From NCBI RefSeq assembly GCF_963082655.1, contig NC_081553.1:63540311-63604310 (forward strand): DNA of 64,000 bases. The letters run 5' to 3'. The stretch comes from Stomoxys calcitrans (taxonomy: Eukaryota > Arthropoda > Insecta > Diptera > Muscidae). Positions 31,395 through 42,884 of the stretch are shown piece by piece; position 1 is the stretch's first letter; each line of letters opens with the position of its first letter. The notes under the pieces are model-generated. The model made no database searches, was not told where the DNA came from, and saw only the letters and a list, made by a program, of their open reading frames with translations. Position numbers and translations under genes: made by a program.

Positions 31395-32672
31395 GTGTTC
31401 TTTATATGGGAGCTTTATCAAGTTATACTAGGCATAGTTGTTGAAAGTCATAACAGAAACCCAAATGCAAAATTTCAGCCAAATCGTTCAAAATTGCGGC
31501 TTGTAAGTGCTTAAGATGTCAAATCGGGTGATCGGTTGATATAGGAGCTATATAAGGTTATAGGTTATGGACCCTACATAGCTCAGTCATAACAGAACAT
31601 CATATGCAAAATTTCAGCTAAATCGGACAAAAATTTAGGCTTATAAGGGCTCAAGAAGTAAAATCGGGAGATCGATTTATATGGGAGCTTTATCAGGTTA
31701 TAGACCGATTTGGACCATACTAGGCATAGTTCTTGAAAGTTATAACAGAACCCCACTTGCAAAATTTCAGCCAAATCGGCAAAAATTGCGGCCTGTAAGA
31801 GCTCAACAAGTCAAATCGGGAGATTGGTATATATGGGACCTATTTCAGGACGTCGTAGCAGAACACCGCATGCAAAATTTAAGCCAAATCGGACAAAAAT
31901 TTCGGCTTATAAGGGCTCAAGAAATCAAATCGGGAGATCGGTTTATATGGGAGCTATATTATGTTATTGACCGATTTGGACCGTACTTGGCACAGTTATT
32001 GGAAGTCATAACGGATCACCACATGCACACGGCACTGGATAATTGTAAGCACCACACGGGCTGGAACATTGAGGTCCGATCTATGTGGTGTTCATTGATG
32101 TCACGAGAAGCTACCGGGCGCGTCCACAGGTTGCGGATAGTAGAAGGCTCCATACGGAGTGCCTATGATGCTCGATATGACAAGGCGAGGCGCCTTCAAA
32201 TAACTAATGGCTACCTTGTTCCAGCGAGGATCGGTCCTTTAGTCAGGAAAGAGGTTGCTCACTTGACGAGGATCACCACCTCCACATGAAAATGTGGCTA
32301 CACCAACAACAACCACATGCAAAATTTTAGCCAAATCGGAAAATTGCGGCTAGTAAGGGCTCAAGAAGTCCAATCCGGAGGTCGGTTTATATGGGAGCTT
32401 TAACTAAATCTGAACGATATATCCCATTAGCAATCCCCAACGGCCTACATCAATATTGAGTATCAATCCAAAATTTCAAGCGGGTAGTTTAACGCGTTCG
32501 ACCGCTATCGTGATTTCGACAGACGAGCGGACGGACATGGCTAGATCGACTCAGACGGTCGAGACAATCAAGAATATATATATATTTTATGGGGTCTTAG
32601 ACGAATATTTCGAGGTTTAACAAACGGAATGACTAGATTCGTACACCCCCATCCTTTGGTGGTTCATATAAA
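31395..32672 (-). repeat. Family B element (copy B7), interrupted by a retro-insertion
   Basis: Inverted monomers (tttatatgggagctNtatca, gttatagaccgatttggacc, tgcaaaatttcagccaaatc) followed by the inverted leader (gacagacgagcggacggaca, tcttagacgaatatttcgag) and the terminal acacccccatcctttggtgg hairpin. A 284 bp non-B segment splits a monomer at 32028-32311. The 202-residue frame running through it is a chance chimera. Confidence 0.88.
32028..32311 (+). mobile_element. Short retro-insertion with 10 bp target duplication
   Basis: Flanked by identical accacatgca at 32018-32027 and 32312-32321. The insert interrupts a family B monomer that is continuous once it is removed. Its right end reads gaaaatgtggctacaccaac and closes in CAA repeats, as expected for a target-primed retrotransposition product with a simple-repeat tail. 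The 284 bp show no recognised protein domain. It is either a 5'-truncated LINE 3' end or a SINE. Its GC content is higher than its surroundings, and it carries tcggtcctttagtcaggaaa, a phrase I associate with LINE 3' UTRs only tentatively. Confidence 0.8.
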
Positions 32673-33050
32673 AATAAAATAATGTTACATATTGACCAAC
32701 CTCGATTCGTTTTATTCTGCAATTGTTTCCATACACTTGGACTGGACTTTATAAACACGTCAATACAGTCGTATGATCTTAAGGACCGTTAATAAGTTAT
32801 ATGATACGGATATCTCCCTTAAAGTTTCAAATAATATAAAATTTCACCACCTAAACTCAATTTACCTGTAAATTCATTTTCTTACATTAAAGCATACGTT
32901 TAACATCTTTGAACAAAGCAAAACAAGACTTAGGCGGCTATAACCTAGACCTAGACTATAAACTTAGCGCCAATTCAATTTCTTATAGTCTCTTTTGTCT
33001 GGTATTGAATTAATACCGATTGGCATTAAAATATCTTGTCAATAATGTGA
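32673..33050. other. No recognisable feature
   Basis: AT-rich sequence with nothing recognised. Confidence 0.5.
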
Positions 33051-33690
33051 ATAAAGTAATACCAGCAGATCTGACCTCTAGAGCTGTCTCCAGCTCCCAA
33101 GTAGACGCGGTTTTCTTTGCTCCACCTATGCTTAGGCAAGATGTTATCTGAAACTGTTGTAATGACCTTACGTTGCACTTCTACTTACGGAGGTGTTATG
33201 GCAACGAGGTGCCCGAATTGACCTACGTCTATATTTCCGCGAACGAGCAGATTTCAGTCTTCTCTAGGTTAATGTTCAGCTCCCTTGGTCTAGCTGTATG
33301 CCATCCCCAAGACCCTTTCGGACTACCTGTATATATATATATATATATATATATGCTTTGGATTCCTAACCTTTAGAATCATTATAGTATAGTCTGCATG
33401 GCATACGGGTCCAAATCCCTCTTCAGTCGGCATCCATAGAAGGCTGTTTATGGTGGTAATCAATAGGAGTGGCGATAATGTCCTTATGTCATGGGAACCA
33501 TAATTTTTTCACTTGTTCCTTATCATATGGCTTATCTAGTCCCTAGGGACATGGTTCTGGTCTAAGGATTGGGTGACTGTGTCGGAGCGAGTCTGTCGGT
33601 CCTCACATTGGCAACGTAATATTCTTTTATTCTATGAACAACCTCGTGCAGGGTAATCTCTCTTCGTCGTAGTCATGCTGCTTATTTTAA
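33051..33690 (-). mobile_element. RNase H-bearing LINE, decayed antisense RT fragment (LINE-g)
   Basis: agatttcagtcttctctNgg and the 'gtatgccatNNNcaagaccctttcgg' stretch match LINE-a (about 13095-13170) in order. On the minus strand ETALHEVVHRIKEYY (near 33650) matches the ETALHEVVQKIEES block of LINE-b. The YADD region (near 33390-33400) has decayed to HADY. A (TA)n run at 33329-33352 interrupts it. Many stops. Confidence 0.75.
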
Positions 33691-35231
33691 ACTGGCATTA
33701 TCGCAATATGACCACTACCTATGATGGCTGGTCTGGTTTTACATCTCGCCTAAGTATCTTAAGGTCGCTGCTCAACTACGCCATATTTGTTTTCTTCTTC
33801 TGTTTGCTATTGAGCCGATGTCAGCTGATCCTTCAGATTTCGAACCACGTGGTCAATATCATAAACACTACAAAACTGTATCATTCTAAATGGTTTTAGC
33901 ATTTGACCACTTTACCTTATTCAAACCTATATCCTGTTTACTATCTTCACTTAATTATAAAGGAAATGGTGTTGTGCCTCAATGCTTAAGTGAAAAAAAA
34001 ACAATCACTATTTGTCCAGCAGCACCATTAACCCTTTCACAGATGATTTTCTTGAAATTCAATGTTTTCGTTATTTCCCAATGCTACATCCTTTTCAGGT
34101 CCTGCAGTGAAGTTGTACATTTTTTTTTTATACAAATACCCACTCAACTTGCAATCGCTTGGGGAATTGTAAGACTCGAATGTCCTTTTCGATGGTTAAT
34201 CGACTGCAGAACTGGTCATCACACGGTGCAGACATAAGCGCAGCAATTGTTTGCCAGCTGAATTGACCAATTTGGATTTGCTGATTGTCAAGGGAGTTGG
34301 CTAGATGGATTGCTGGCTAGTAAGCAATTGCAAGAGGACTAGCGGGTGAGTGAGAACTTAAGAGGCATAACCCCAAAAGGATGATTATGGTGCCGATGAA
34401 ATCCATCATCCAGCTATTGGATGGATATCGGATATTGGCAATTGTTAAGTGCGTCGCATGAAATAGCCCTGCAACACACAAAGCGTGTGGAAGGAGGTAG
34501 GGAGGATCTGAAACTTTGTAAAAGATTTATTTGCGCGTTCAATTACCAAACAAAAAACAAGAAGAAAGGAGAAGAATGCCAGTATTCTTGACTTCCTTTG
34601 CAGCATTCTATGAAATTGCTTGTCTAAAATATTACAGATATTTGACATTCAATACTCGTCTGAATAGTCAGTTCGTCGAATATTCGTTGCAGTACTTTGC
34701 CACTGTAGTATTTTTTTTGCTGATGTATTACTTTTGCTAGGCGAGACGAGGCGACTTTAAGGACTTGGCTGCGATGCTGGCGCTGAGCTTTGTCTCTGGT
34801 GTATAATCCTTTTTATTGATGCTGTAAATAACTTAAGTTGCACTTAAGATTCCTTTCGTTGCTCCATTCATGGCTATTTGATCCACTGCTGCTGAGATAT
34901 TCTAGCTTCTGTTCATTTCTATGAATTTCCATTTCCCTCGTCTGATTTCTTGCCATTACTTGGTGCCGAAATCCAATTTGTATCTTTATTATTCGATACA
35001 CATCACCGTTGCTTGGCTTGTCTGATGAAAGTGTTGATATGTATGAAACTAAAAGCATCAAACAAACGAGGAAAAAAAAACTTTATTAACATCTGAATCA
35101 TCTGTGGGTAGGTGAAATGTGGTGCTATTTTTAAAGGCTAAAGGAATTCTATTTTAGTTTTAATTTTTTACATTGATTTTTTTCTAAATCGAAATTGAAC
35201 GAACAAATGAGAACAATTCTAGCAATAATTA
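33691..35231. other. No recognisable feature
   Basis: Mixed-composition, apparently unique sequence. Short frames (up to 115 codons) lack recognised domains and coding-like composition. Confidence 0.45.
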
Positions 35232-35972
35232 AACAAGTAAGAGCGTGCCAGTTTCGGCCGGACCGAATCTTATATACCCTCCACCATGGATCGCATTTGT
35301 CGAGTTCTTTGCAAACGGAGAATAATGGATAAGAATTGTAATGCTATTGGAGCTGTATCAAGTTATAGTCCGATTCGGACCATAAATGAGCTGAATGATG
35401 AAGACCATAGTAGAAGTCATTGCGCCAAATTTCCGCCAAATCGGATAAGAATTGTGCGCTATAGGGGCTTAAGAAGTAATATCGGGAGATCGGTTTATAT
35501 GGGAGCTATATCAGGCAATAGATCGATTCAAATCATTTTTAACACGAATGGTGAAGATCATAGGAGAAGCCGTTTTACAAAATTTCAGTCAAATCGGATA
35601 AGAATAGCGCCCTCTAGAAGCTCAAGAAGTCAAGATCGGTTTAAATGGCAGCTGTATCAAAATATGGACCAATTTGACCCACTTACAATCCCAACCGTAC
35701 AATATTTGTTCAAAATTTCAAGCGCCTAACTTTACTCCTTCGAAAGTTAGCGTGTTTTTGACAGACAGACAGGCGAATAGATAGACAGGCGGACAGACAG
35801 GCGGACGGACAGACAGACAGACAGACGAAAGGACGGACATGGCTAGATCGACTTAAAATGTCATGACGACAAGAATATACATACTTTATGGGGTCTTAGA
35901 TGAATATCTCGAGGTGTTACAAACATAATGACGAAGTTAGTATACCCCCATCCTATGGTGGAGGGTATAAAA
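35232..35972 (-). repeat. Family B element, short but complete (copy B8)
   Basis: One border reads acaagtaagagcgtgccagt, then ttcggccggaccgaatctta, then tataccctccaccatgga. About three monomers follow. The other border has a GACA/GACG microsatellite (35758-35838), catggctagatcgactta, then gtataccccc / atcctatggtggagggta. At ~740 bp it is the most compact copy with both ends, useful as the family reference. Confidence 0.9.
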
Positions 35973-36547
35973 ATGAATATAAATCTATCCGTTTTGGAAC
36001 TTTTGAACGGACAAATTTTTATCCAATTCCTAACCCACTTTGTTCCCCACATGTTGTATACTTATTATAAAACACCTCAACATCACCTATGTTCAATTTC
36101 ATGTACATAACTCTATCCATTCAAAAGTTCCAGTATTATTTCCAAGATTTTTCGATTTCGCAACATTGTTTGGATGTGTGGTTGTTGTAGCCTGTGGAGG
36201 CAACGATATTCGTCAAACTCCTGTGAACATGCTTGTTCCAGTCCATGGGATTGATCTTCGCGGGAAGATGATGGCGCCAATAATTCGCCTTATCATATCG
36301 TGCACTCAGAATTTAAGCATGAGCTGGTGCAGTCTCTCCCCTCTTTCTGAGACTCTCGACTCGGTATGGAGCATTCCAATCTGTGGACGCATTCTGTAGC
36401 TTTCAGCTGACCTTTTCATGATAACGACACCATACTGATCAGAGCTAAAAGTTACATATTTTGGCTGCTTACTAATTGGAATTGTTTCCAGGGCTATGTT
36501 GGCAACAGCCTTCATGGAGTATCCTTAAGTCACAGACAAAAAATGCA
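35973..36547. other. Unassigned sequence
   Basis: The stretch 36115-36530 is less AT-rich than its surroundings and has short frames on both strands (119 codons plus, 69 codons minus), with no domain I recognise. It may be an old retroelement piece. Confidence 0.35.
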
Positions 36548-36615
36548 AATTTCCAAATGAAAATTTTGCCCATGAACATTCCACTAAGGAACAGGGGCAA
36601 ACATCTCACATATCA
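36548..36615 (-). mobile_element. SINE-like family S, 3' end fragment (S4)
   Basis: On the minus strand it reads actcattgatatgtgaga, then gtttgcccctgttccttag, then tggaatgttcatgggcaaaa, matching the 3' third of family S. Confidence 0.75.
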
Positions 36616-36635
36616 ATGAGTGTAGTCGGCAAAGT

Positions 36636-37065
36636 CGACTTTCTGCAGGCTTAGTCGTCGAAATTAAAATTTTAAATGAATAGTTTCGACAAAACTCCGT
36701 ACATATTGCGGGAGGCATGGAGGTAATCGCTGTGCAAAATTTTTAGAAAATCGGTTGATAAATGCGCTTCAAAAAGCTCTAAAAGTGAAATCGGGATATA
36801 CATATATATGAAAGCTATATCTAAATCTGTACCGATTGAAATTTACCAGTGATACGAAGAGTCGCAGGTGAAACTTTCTTACCAAATTTCACATTGTGCA
36901 AAATTTTGAGAAAATTTGTCAAGAAATACGCTGACAATGGGTCTAAAAGTGAAATTTGGGTGACAGATATATATGGGAGCTATATTTAAATCTGAACCGA
37001 TTTCTATGAAATTCAACAACAATGTCGGAAGTCATAACGGAACCCTTTGCCCCAAATTCTGTCAT
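36636..37065 (+). repeat. Family D interspersed element fragment (D3)
   Basis: Monomers with tgggagctatatNtaaatct, gNaccgatttctatgaaatt and a tcgNNagtcataa block, at a spacing near 150 bp. It starts with gcaggcttagtcgtcgaaat, which matches the beginning of the longer copy at 48970. It is joined to an inverted-sense family B piece. Confidence 0.75.
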
Positions 37066-37440
37066 TTTTGCACATAGAGTTCTGGTATGATTTTCAACAA
37101 CTGAGTCAAGTACGGTCCGAATCGGTCTATAACCTGATATTAATCCCATATAAACTGATTTGACTTCTTGAGCCCCTGGAGGCCTCAATTTTCATCCGAT
37201 TTTGCATGCGGTGTTCTGTTATTACTTCCAACAACTATGCCAAGTATGGTTAAATCGGTCAAGAACCTGATATAGTTCCCATATAAACCGATCTCCCGAT
37301 TTGACTTCATGAGCCGCAACTTTTGTCCGATTTGGCTGAAATTAAGCATGTAGTATTTTGTTATGACTTCCAACAACTGTGCCAAATACGGTCCAAATCA
37401 GTATTTAACCGGATATAGATCCCATGTAAGCCGGTCTCTC
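37066..37440 (+). repeat. Family B fragment (copy B9)
   Basis: About two and a half monomers (ttccaacaactNtgccaagt, cctgatatagttcccatata, aaaccgatctcccgatttga) without either terminus. Confidence 0.8.
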
Positions 37441-38230
37441 CATCATCCTTGTTCGGTTCCTTCATTCATTTATTTGAACCCCATACTGCCATTGCCCTCA
37501 AAATTGGACATTAAATTCGTGTTCTAATCTCAAATACCTTTCATTTAAACCATTTATTATAAAAGTCAGCAAATATGTCCGCTTTTGGGTATGGGCTCTA
37601 AAAACTATCAATATCGAGATCTACTCCCTTTAAGACCCAAATTGACATGGTGAGCAACTATTTGGGGGTTGTTTTGGGGATGGGACGTCCCCTAGGCAGT
37701 TAGTCCCGAATGCTGATATCAGATTCGTGGTCTACTCTCAAATACCTTTCATTTGAGCCCCATATTTCCATAGCCGGCAAACATGACCGGATTCGTTTTC
37801 TACTCTAAAATACCCCTTATTACAGTCCCATATTGGAATGGTCTGCAAATATTGATATCAAATTCATGCTTTAATCCCAAAGACCTTTCATTTGAGCCCC
37901 ATATTGCTATGATCGTAAATTTGTCCTCTTTGGGGGGTGGTGTTGGGGAGGGGCGGCCCCCTAAATAATTTGCCCCGTATTTGGATATCAGATACGTATT
38001 CTACACTCAAATACCTTTCATTTAAGCACCATATTGCCATGGTCAATAAATAAATCCTATTTGGGGGTTGTTTTAGGGAAGTGGAAGATATCAAATTCGT
38101 ATTCTACTCGCAAATACCTTTCATTTGAGTCCCACATTGCTATGGTCGGCAAATATATCCGATATAGGGGTGTTGTGTTTTTGATAGAAGTAACTGTACC
38201 TCTATTCCTGATAGAACCGATTGGAACTAC
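37441..38230 (+). repeat. Interspersed repeat family A, copy 4
   Basis: About five monomers with aaatacctttcatttgagcc, ccatattgctatgNtcg, G-rich blocks and gatatcaNattcgtNNtcta. The spacing is ~130-150 bp. Confidence 0.8.
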
Positions 38231-38232
38231 TA

Positions 38233-38391
38233 TTGGGTTGCCCAAAAAGTAATTGCGGATTTTTCATATAGTCGGCGTTGACAAATTTTTTCAACGGCTT
38301 TTGACTCTGTAATTGCATTCTTTCTTCTGTCAGTTATCAGCTGTTACTACTTTCTTTTAAAAAATCCGCAATTACTTTTTGGGCAACCCAA
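38233..38391. mobile_element. mariner-type MITE, 159 bp
   Basis: A perfect 32 bp terminal inverted repeat starting ttgggttgcccaaaaagtaa (then ttgcggattttt) at both ends, flanked by TA at 38231-38232 and 38392-38393. The ~95 bp centre has no coding capacity. Termini of this kind, with aaaaagtaattgcgg, are known from mariner-family elements. It depends on a transposase encoded elsewhere; neither mariner copy in this window shares these ends. Confidence 0.94.
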
Positions 38392-38406
38392 TATATCCCC
38401 GGTAAC

Positions 38407-39110
38407 AAAAGTTACATAGACTTCTAAACGGATGGTTCCTAAACTAAACGACCAGGTGGGCTTTGGGGTGTACTCTGAAGATCTAGAACTGGTCATACCG
38501 AAAAGGTTACCCGACCACTGCAGTGTGTATCAGGGAGAGATCCTTGCAATTAAGGAAGTGGTGGAATGGTTTAGATATAATGTCATTACGACGATTGGCA
38601 TAAATATTTCCTCAAGCAGCCACTAAAACCCCGGAGAACGTATTTCTGAATACAAAAACCGCCCTCGACTGTCGCAGATCTCTAAACGAGATGGCTGAAT
38701 AGTTCGAAATTCACCTGTTCTGGGTGCCGGGCCACAGAGATGAGCTTGCGGGACTAGGAACTACTGGAATCTGTGGATATGCCTCTAGCGATCATGTAAG
38801 CTAAGTTTTCAGCACCAGGTCCGAAGGGCAACGAATGATAGATGGTCACAAAGAGGGGGCTGTGAGCAATCCAAAACTATGTGGCCTAATCTAGACTTGA
38901 AGAGGTCTACTGCTTTGCTGTCATTAGCTAGAAAAGACGTCTCAGTCATTGTGTCAGTCTTGACAGGTCCCTGTCTAGTCGGAAAACATGCTGACAGACT
39001 GAAGGTTTACAGTAACGACTTTTGCAAAAGCTGTAGGAACATCGAAGGAAAAGAGACTATAAAACACCTTCTGTGTATGTGTCTCGCACTAACATTCAGA
39101 AGGAGTTTCA
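38407..39110 (+). pseudogene. Second LINE family: RNase H and cysteine-rich tail remnant (LINE-f)
   Basis: Starts at the RNase H first strand (an acggatggttcc codon run, TDGS, with a one-base insertion). Frame 38432-38626 reads DQVGFGVYSEDLELVIPKRL then CSVYQGEILAIKEVVEW, retaining the catalytic Glu. A deletion removes the FSDSQ-type block. FWVPGH follows near 38720. Frame 38879-39139 contains DFCKSCRNIEGKETIKHLLC, a CCHC-like tail. The sequence differs clearly from LINE-a/b, so this is a separate RNase H-bearing non-LTR family. RT is absent. Confidence 0.78.
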
Positions 39111-39243
39111 CTTCAATCGCAATCGTAATTGAAAAATAGTTAAGATTCAATTAAAAAAATGTTGCATCAATTTTTATTTTAATTGAAAATTGCCTAAATT
39201 TTAATCACTATCGTAAGTTAAAAGTATCGCCGATTTAATAAAT

Positions 39244-40490
39244 TTTTATACCCACCACCGAAGGATGGGGGTATATTCATTTTGTCATTCCGTTTGCAGC
39301 ACATCGAAATATCCATTTCCGAGCCTGCGTAAAAATCTAAGACGATCTAGACATGTCCGTCTGTCTGTCTGTTGAAATCACGCTACAGTCTTCAAAAATG
39401 GAGATATTGAGCTGAAACTTTGCACAAATTCTTTTCTTGTCCATAAGCAGGTTAAGTTCGAAGATGGGCTATATCGGACTATATATTGATATAGCCCCCA
39501 TATTTCGATTTAGGGTCTCAGGCCCATAAAATCCACGTTTATTATCCGATTTTGCTGAATTATGGGACTGTGAGTTGTGCTAGGCCCTTCAACATCCTCC
39601 GTCAATTTGCACCAGATCGGTCCAGATTTGGATATAGCTGCCATATAGACCGATCCTTCGATTTAGGGTCTTAGGCCCATAAAAGGCGCATTTATTATTC
39701 GATTTTTCCAAAATTTGGGACAGTGAGTTGTTAGGCCCTTCGACATTCTTCGTCAATTTGGCCTAGATCGGTCCAGATTTAGATATAGCTGCCATATAGA
39801 CCGATCCGCCGATTTAGGGTCTTAGGCCCATAAAAGCCACATTTATTATCTGATTTTGCTGACATTTAAGACAGTGAGTTGTGTTAGGCCCTTCGACATA
39901 CTTCGTCAATTTGGCTCTGATCGGTTCAGATTTGGATATAGCTGCCATATAGACCGATCTCTCGATTTAAGGTTTTGGGCCCATAAAAAGCGCATTTATT
40001 GTCCGATGTCGCCGAAATTTGGGACAGTCAATATAGTTAGACTCTTTGACGTCCTTCGTCGATTTGGTTCAGATCGGTCTATATTTGAATATAGCTGCCA
40101 TATAGACCGATCTCTCAATTTAAGGTTTTGGGCCCATAAAAGGCGCATTTACTGTCCGATTTCGCCGAAATTTGGGCCAGTGCTTTGTGTTTGCTCTTCT
40201 ACATTTTTCTGCAACTTGGCCCAAATCGGTCCAGATTTGGATATAGCCGCCATGTAGACCGATCTCTCGATTTAAAGTCTTGGCCCTATAAAAGGCGCAA
40301 TTGAACAATGACTTGTACTTATAAGTATTTCGTCTAAATCGGATCATATGTCAATATAGTTGCAATGGGGCATAATGTATGCATTTTTCACCGGATTTTG
40401 ATGAAAGGTAGTTTACATATATACCCGAGGTGGTGGGTATCCAAAGTTCGGCCCGGCCGAACTTAACGCCTTTTTATTTGTTTATTTTCA
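39244..40490 (+). repeat. Family B variant, full length (copy B10)
   Basis: The left end is tatacccaccaccgaaggat / gggggtat, followed by a diverged leader (tctagacatgtccgtctgtc). About five monomers lie ~151-153 bp apart (tatagctgccatatagaccg at 39634, 39785 and 39938), with gggtcttaggcccataaaa in place of the usual text. The right end is gaggtggtgggtatccaa, the perfect palindrome aagttcggcc-c-ggccgaactt, then aacgcctttttatttg. A distinct subfamily with the same architecture. Confidence 0.9.
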
Positions 40491-42884
40491 ATTAAATTTT
40501 TTATTGAAACATTTTCGTGTTACATTTTTTCCTTGATTGCTATATAGCAAATAAAACACCAATTTATTTTTATTTTTAAATCAAAATGTTTTATTTAATT
40601 TTTTTTTTGTTTTTTTTATTATTAATAATATTTTTATTTATTAATTATATAGGTTATATATGCTGTTGTTGTTTTGTTGATGTTTTATAAAATTTCCGAT
40701 GACATAACTTACAATATTTCAATCTTATGCTCATTTTGCTTAAATGTTTACAAATGCAAAACTGTTGCATTGTATTTTTGTTTTTCATAATTTTATTGTT
40801 ATGTTCTTGTCAATAGTGAATAATTATAAAACATTATAAATATTTCTTATTAATGTATGAGGTGTGAAATATATATAAATATTTTTTTTGCATTTTTTCT
40901 TGTTTTTTTATTCATAATTTAATATTATTTGTTTGTGTTAGTTAATGATATAAGTTATGTTCTGTGTGTGTGTGTGAGTGTGGGTGAGTGTTTGGGATGT
41001 ATTTAAAAAATGACAAATATGTTTAAATGGTATACTAAAAAATACTACATTTATATTGATGTTGTATATCTTGCGTTCTTTTCTTTCTTTTGGGTCATGG
41101 GGGAGCAAGGAAATGATGAGAGTTTACTCAAATACCTTTTAATATATTTTTTATATTTTTTTCGAATTTTTTTTTTGTAATTTTTTTTATGTATTCATTA
41201 TTTTATTATATAATGTGCTTGTTAGTCATTTGGTTTTTAAGTTTAAATAAGCAACATAGGAGTTTTAGTTTTTTGTTTTTTGGTTTTATGTTTTGGAGGT
41301 AAGAAACTACAGTTTGCTGATAGTTATCACAATGATCAACTATCTTTTGTATGTTTATGTTTTGGCTGCTGCATTCTACAAAAAAGCGTTTTCTTGTTTG
41401 TTTTTCTTAAAAGAGTTTTATTGTGTTTTTGGTTTTTCAATATATTTGTTTTAATAAATTATGAGGTGTGTTCATTGTATGGTTACTAAAATTAACTAAA
41501 TTAATTAATAGACAAAAATTTGTTAAAAACATTCAATATAATAGTTTTGTTTTTTTTTGGTTTTTGTTTCTTAATAAATTGTTCAATAGAAAATAAAACA
41601 TAATGGTAATAAAAAACTGAAAAGGATCTTTTAACAAATCTTTCGCTGAGCATGAAGCTATTCAACGAGTTAGACTTTCTATGAGGGGGTTTTGATCCTT
41701 TTCTAACCAACTTTCATTTGTTTTAACTCATATGATGAGTAAAATGTTTTTTTCTTTTTGTCATGAAAACATTTAATTTATTTTAAAAAGTTTTCGAGGG
41801 AGAGAGAATTAATTTGTTTCTGCTATAGAAAACACTCAATAATTTATTTTGATTAAATATATATGTAGGTAAATATTTTTATAATAATAAAATTTATGTT
41901 TAAATAAATATAATAATTAATGTGGTTGTTTTTTGTGTGTTTTTTGATGAAAGAAGAATTAAACAAAAATTCAATAATATGTAGTGGCGTTAATAACTGA
42001 TAGAGTTGTTCTTCTTTTTGTTTGATTCCATTAAAGGGAGTATTGTGATTCTCATTTTATTGGGAGAGAGTTAGATAGTGAAGAGATTTCATCTTTGGGT
42101 GTATGTTTACAATACTTGTTTGCTGTGTTTATTTTATTCAATTTTTATTGTTTTATTGTTGAGTTAACCTTCGATCATTAACGCTCTTTACCTTGGGCCT
42201 CTATGGAATAAGCCATCTTTTATCTTCTGATTTTTAAGAATGGCATGAATTGATTCTTTTTTTGGCCTTTACTTCCAAAACATGAGTTTTCATCTTTTTT
42301 TCTTTTTTAAACAAAACAAACAATTTGTACTTTCGAAAGGGGGGAGGAGAGTTTTTTTCTTAAATTTCTTTTATGTAACATTTTGTTTGGGTTTGTTTTT
42401 TTTTTTTTGTTATTATTATTTGTGAGGATTTTCATTTTAGGGTGCTGAGGTTCATATTTTTGTATCTAGTTGAATTATTTTGTATTAAAATTTTTTTTTT
42501 TGTTGAAAACACATACTCCTAGGTTTCAGTTTTAGTAATGTAAAAATAATTGTCATGTAGTCTTTGTAACTGTTTAAAATTAAATTTTGAAGATTATCAA
42601 TAAAATGTTGCCATCAAACGGATGGTTATGCTTGATGATTGTTTTCGGAATGGTGATCTAACCAATCATGGAAATGTTATGGTGTTATGCTTCTCTGCTG
42701 ATTGTATTGTATTGTATTTGTATTTTAATATGATAAAAAATTCATACAAAAGACAATGTCTCATATTAAGCATGGGTTGGTAAATTGATAAATACAATGA
42801 GTTCAACAAATTCTCATTTAATAGAACAATAATTGGTAAAAAATATTCAACAATTTAAACAAAGTTACTAATACAATCAATCTG
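40491..42884. other. T-rich unique block 1
   Basis: About 2.4 kb with T clearly exceeding A on the plus strand, many T-runs broken by single G (ttttgttttttttt), and a TG run at 40967-40985. No coding frame or interspersed repeat. Composition suits an intron or a long UTR; read on the minus strand it is A-rich with AAAC-type words. This block and the four later ones look alike. Confidence 0.6.

Noticed and set aside
31681..32289. 202-codon open frame
   Set aside because: It runs through inverted family B monomers and then through the retro-insertion at 32028, so it is a chance chimera of two repeats with no domain.
35286..35729. 147-codon frame with repeated YRPI / GRSVYMGAISG-type text
   Set aside because: The text is the translated family B monomer and appears in every inverted copy. 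Frames shift between monomers and there is no sign of selection.
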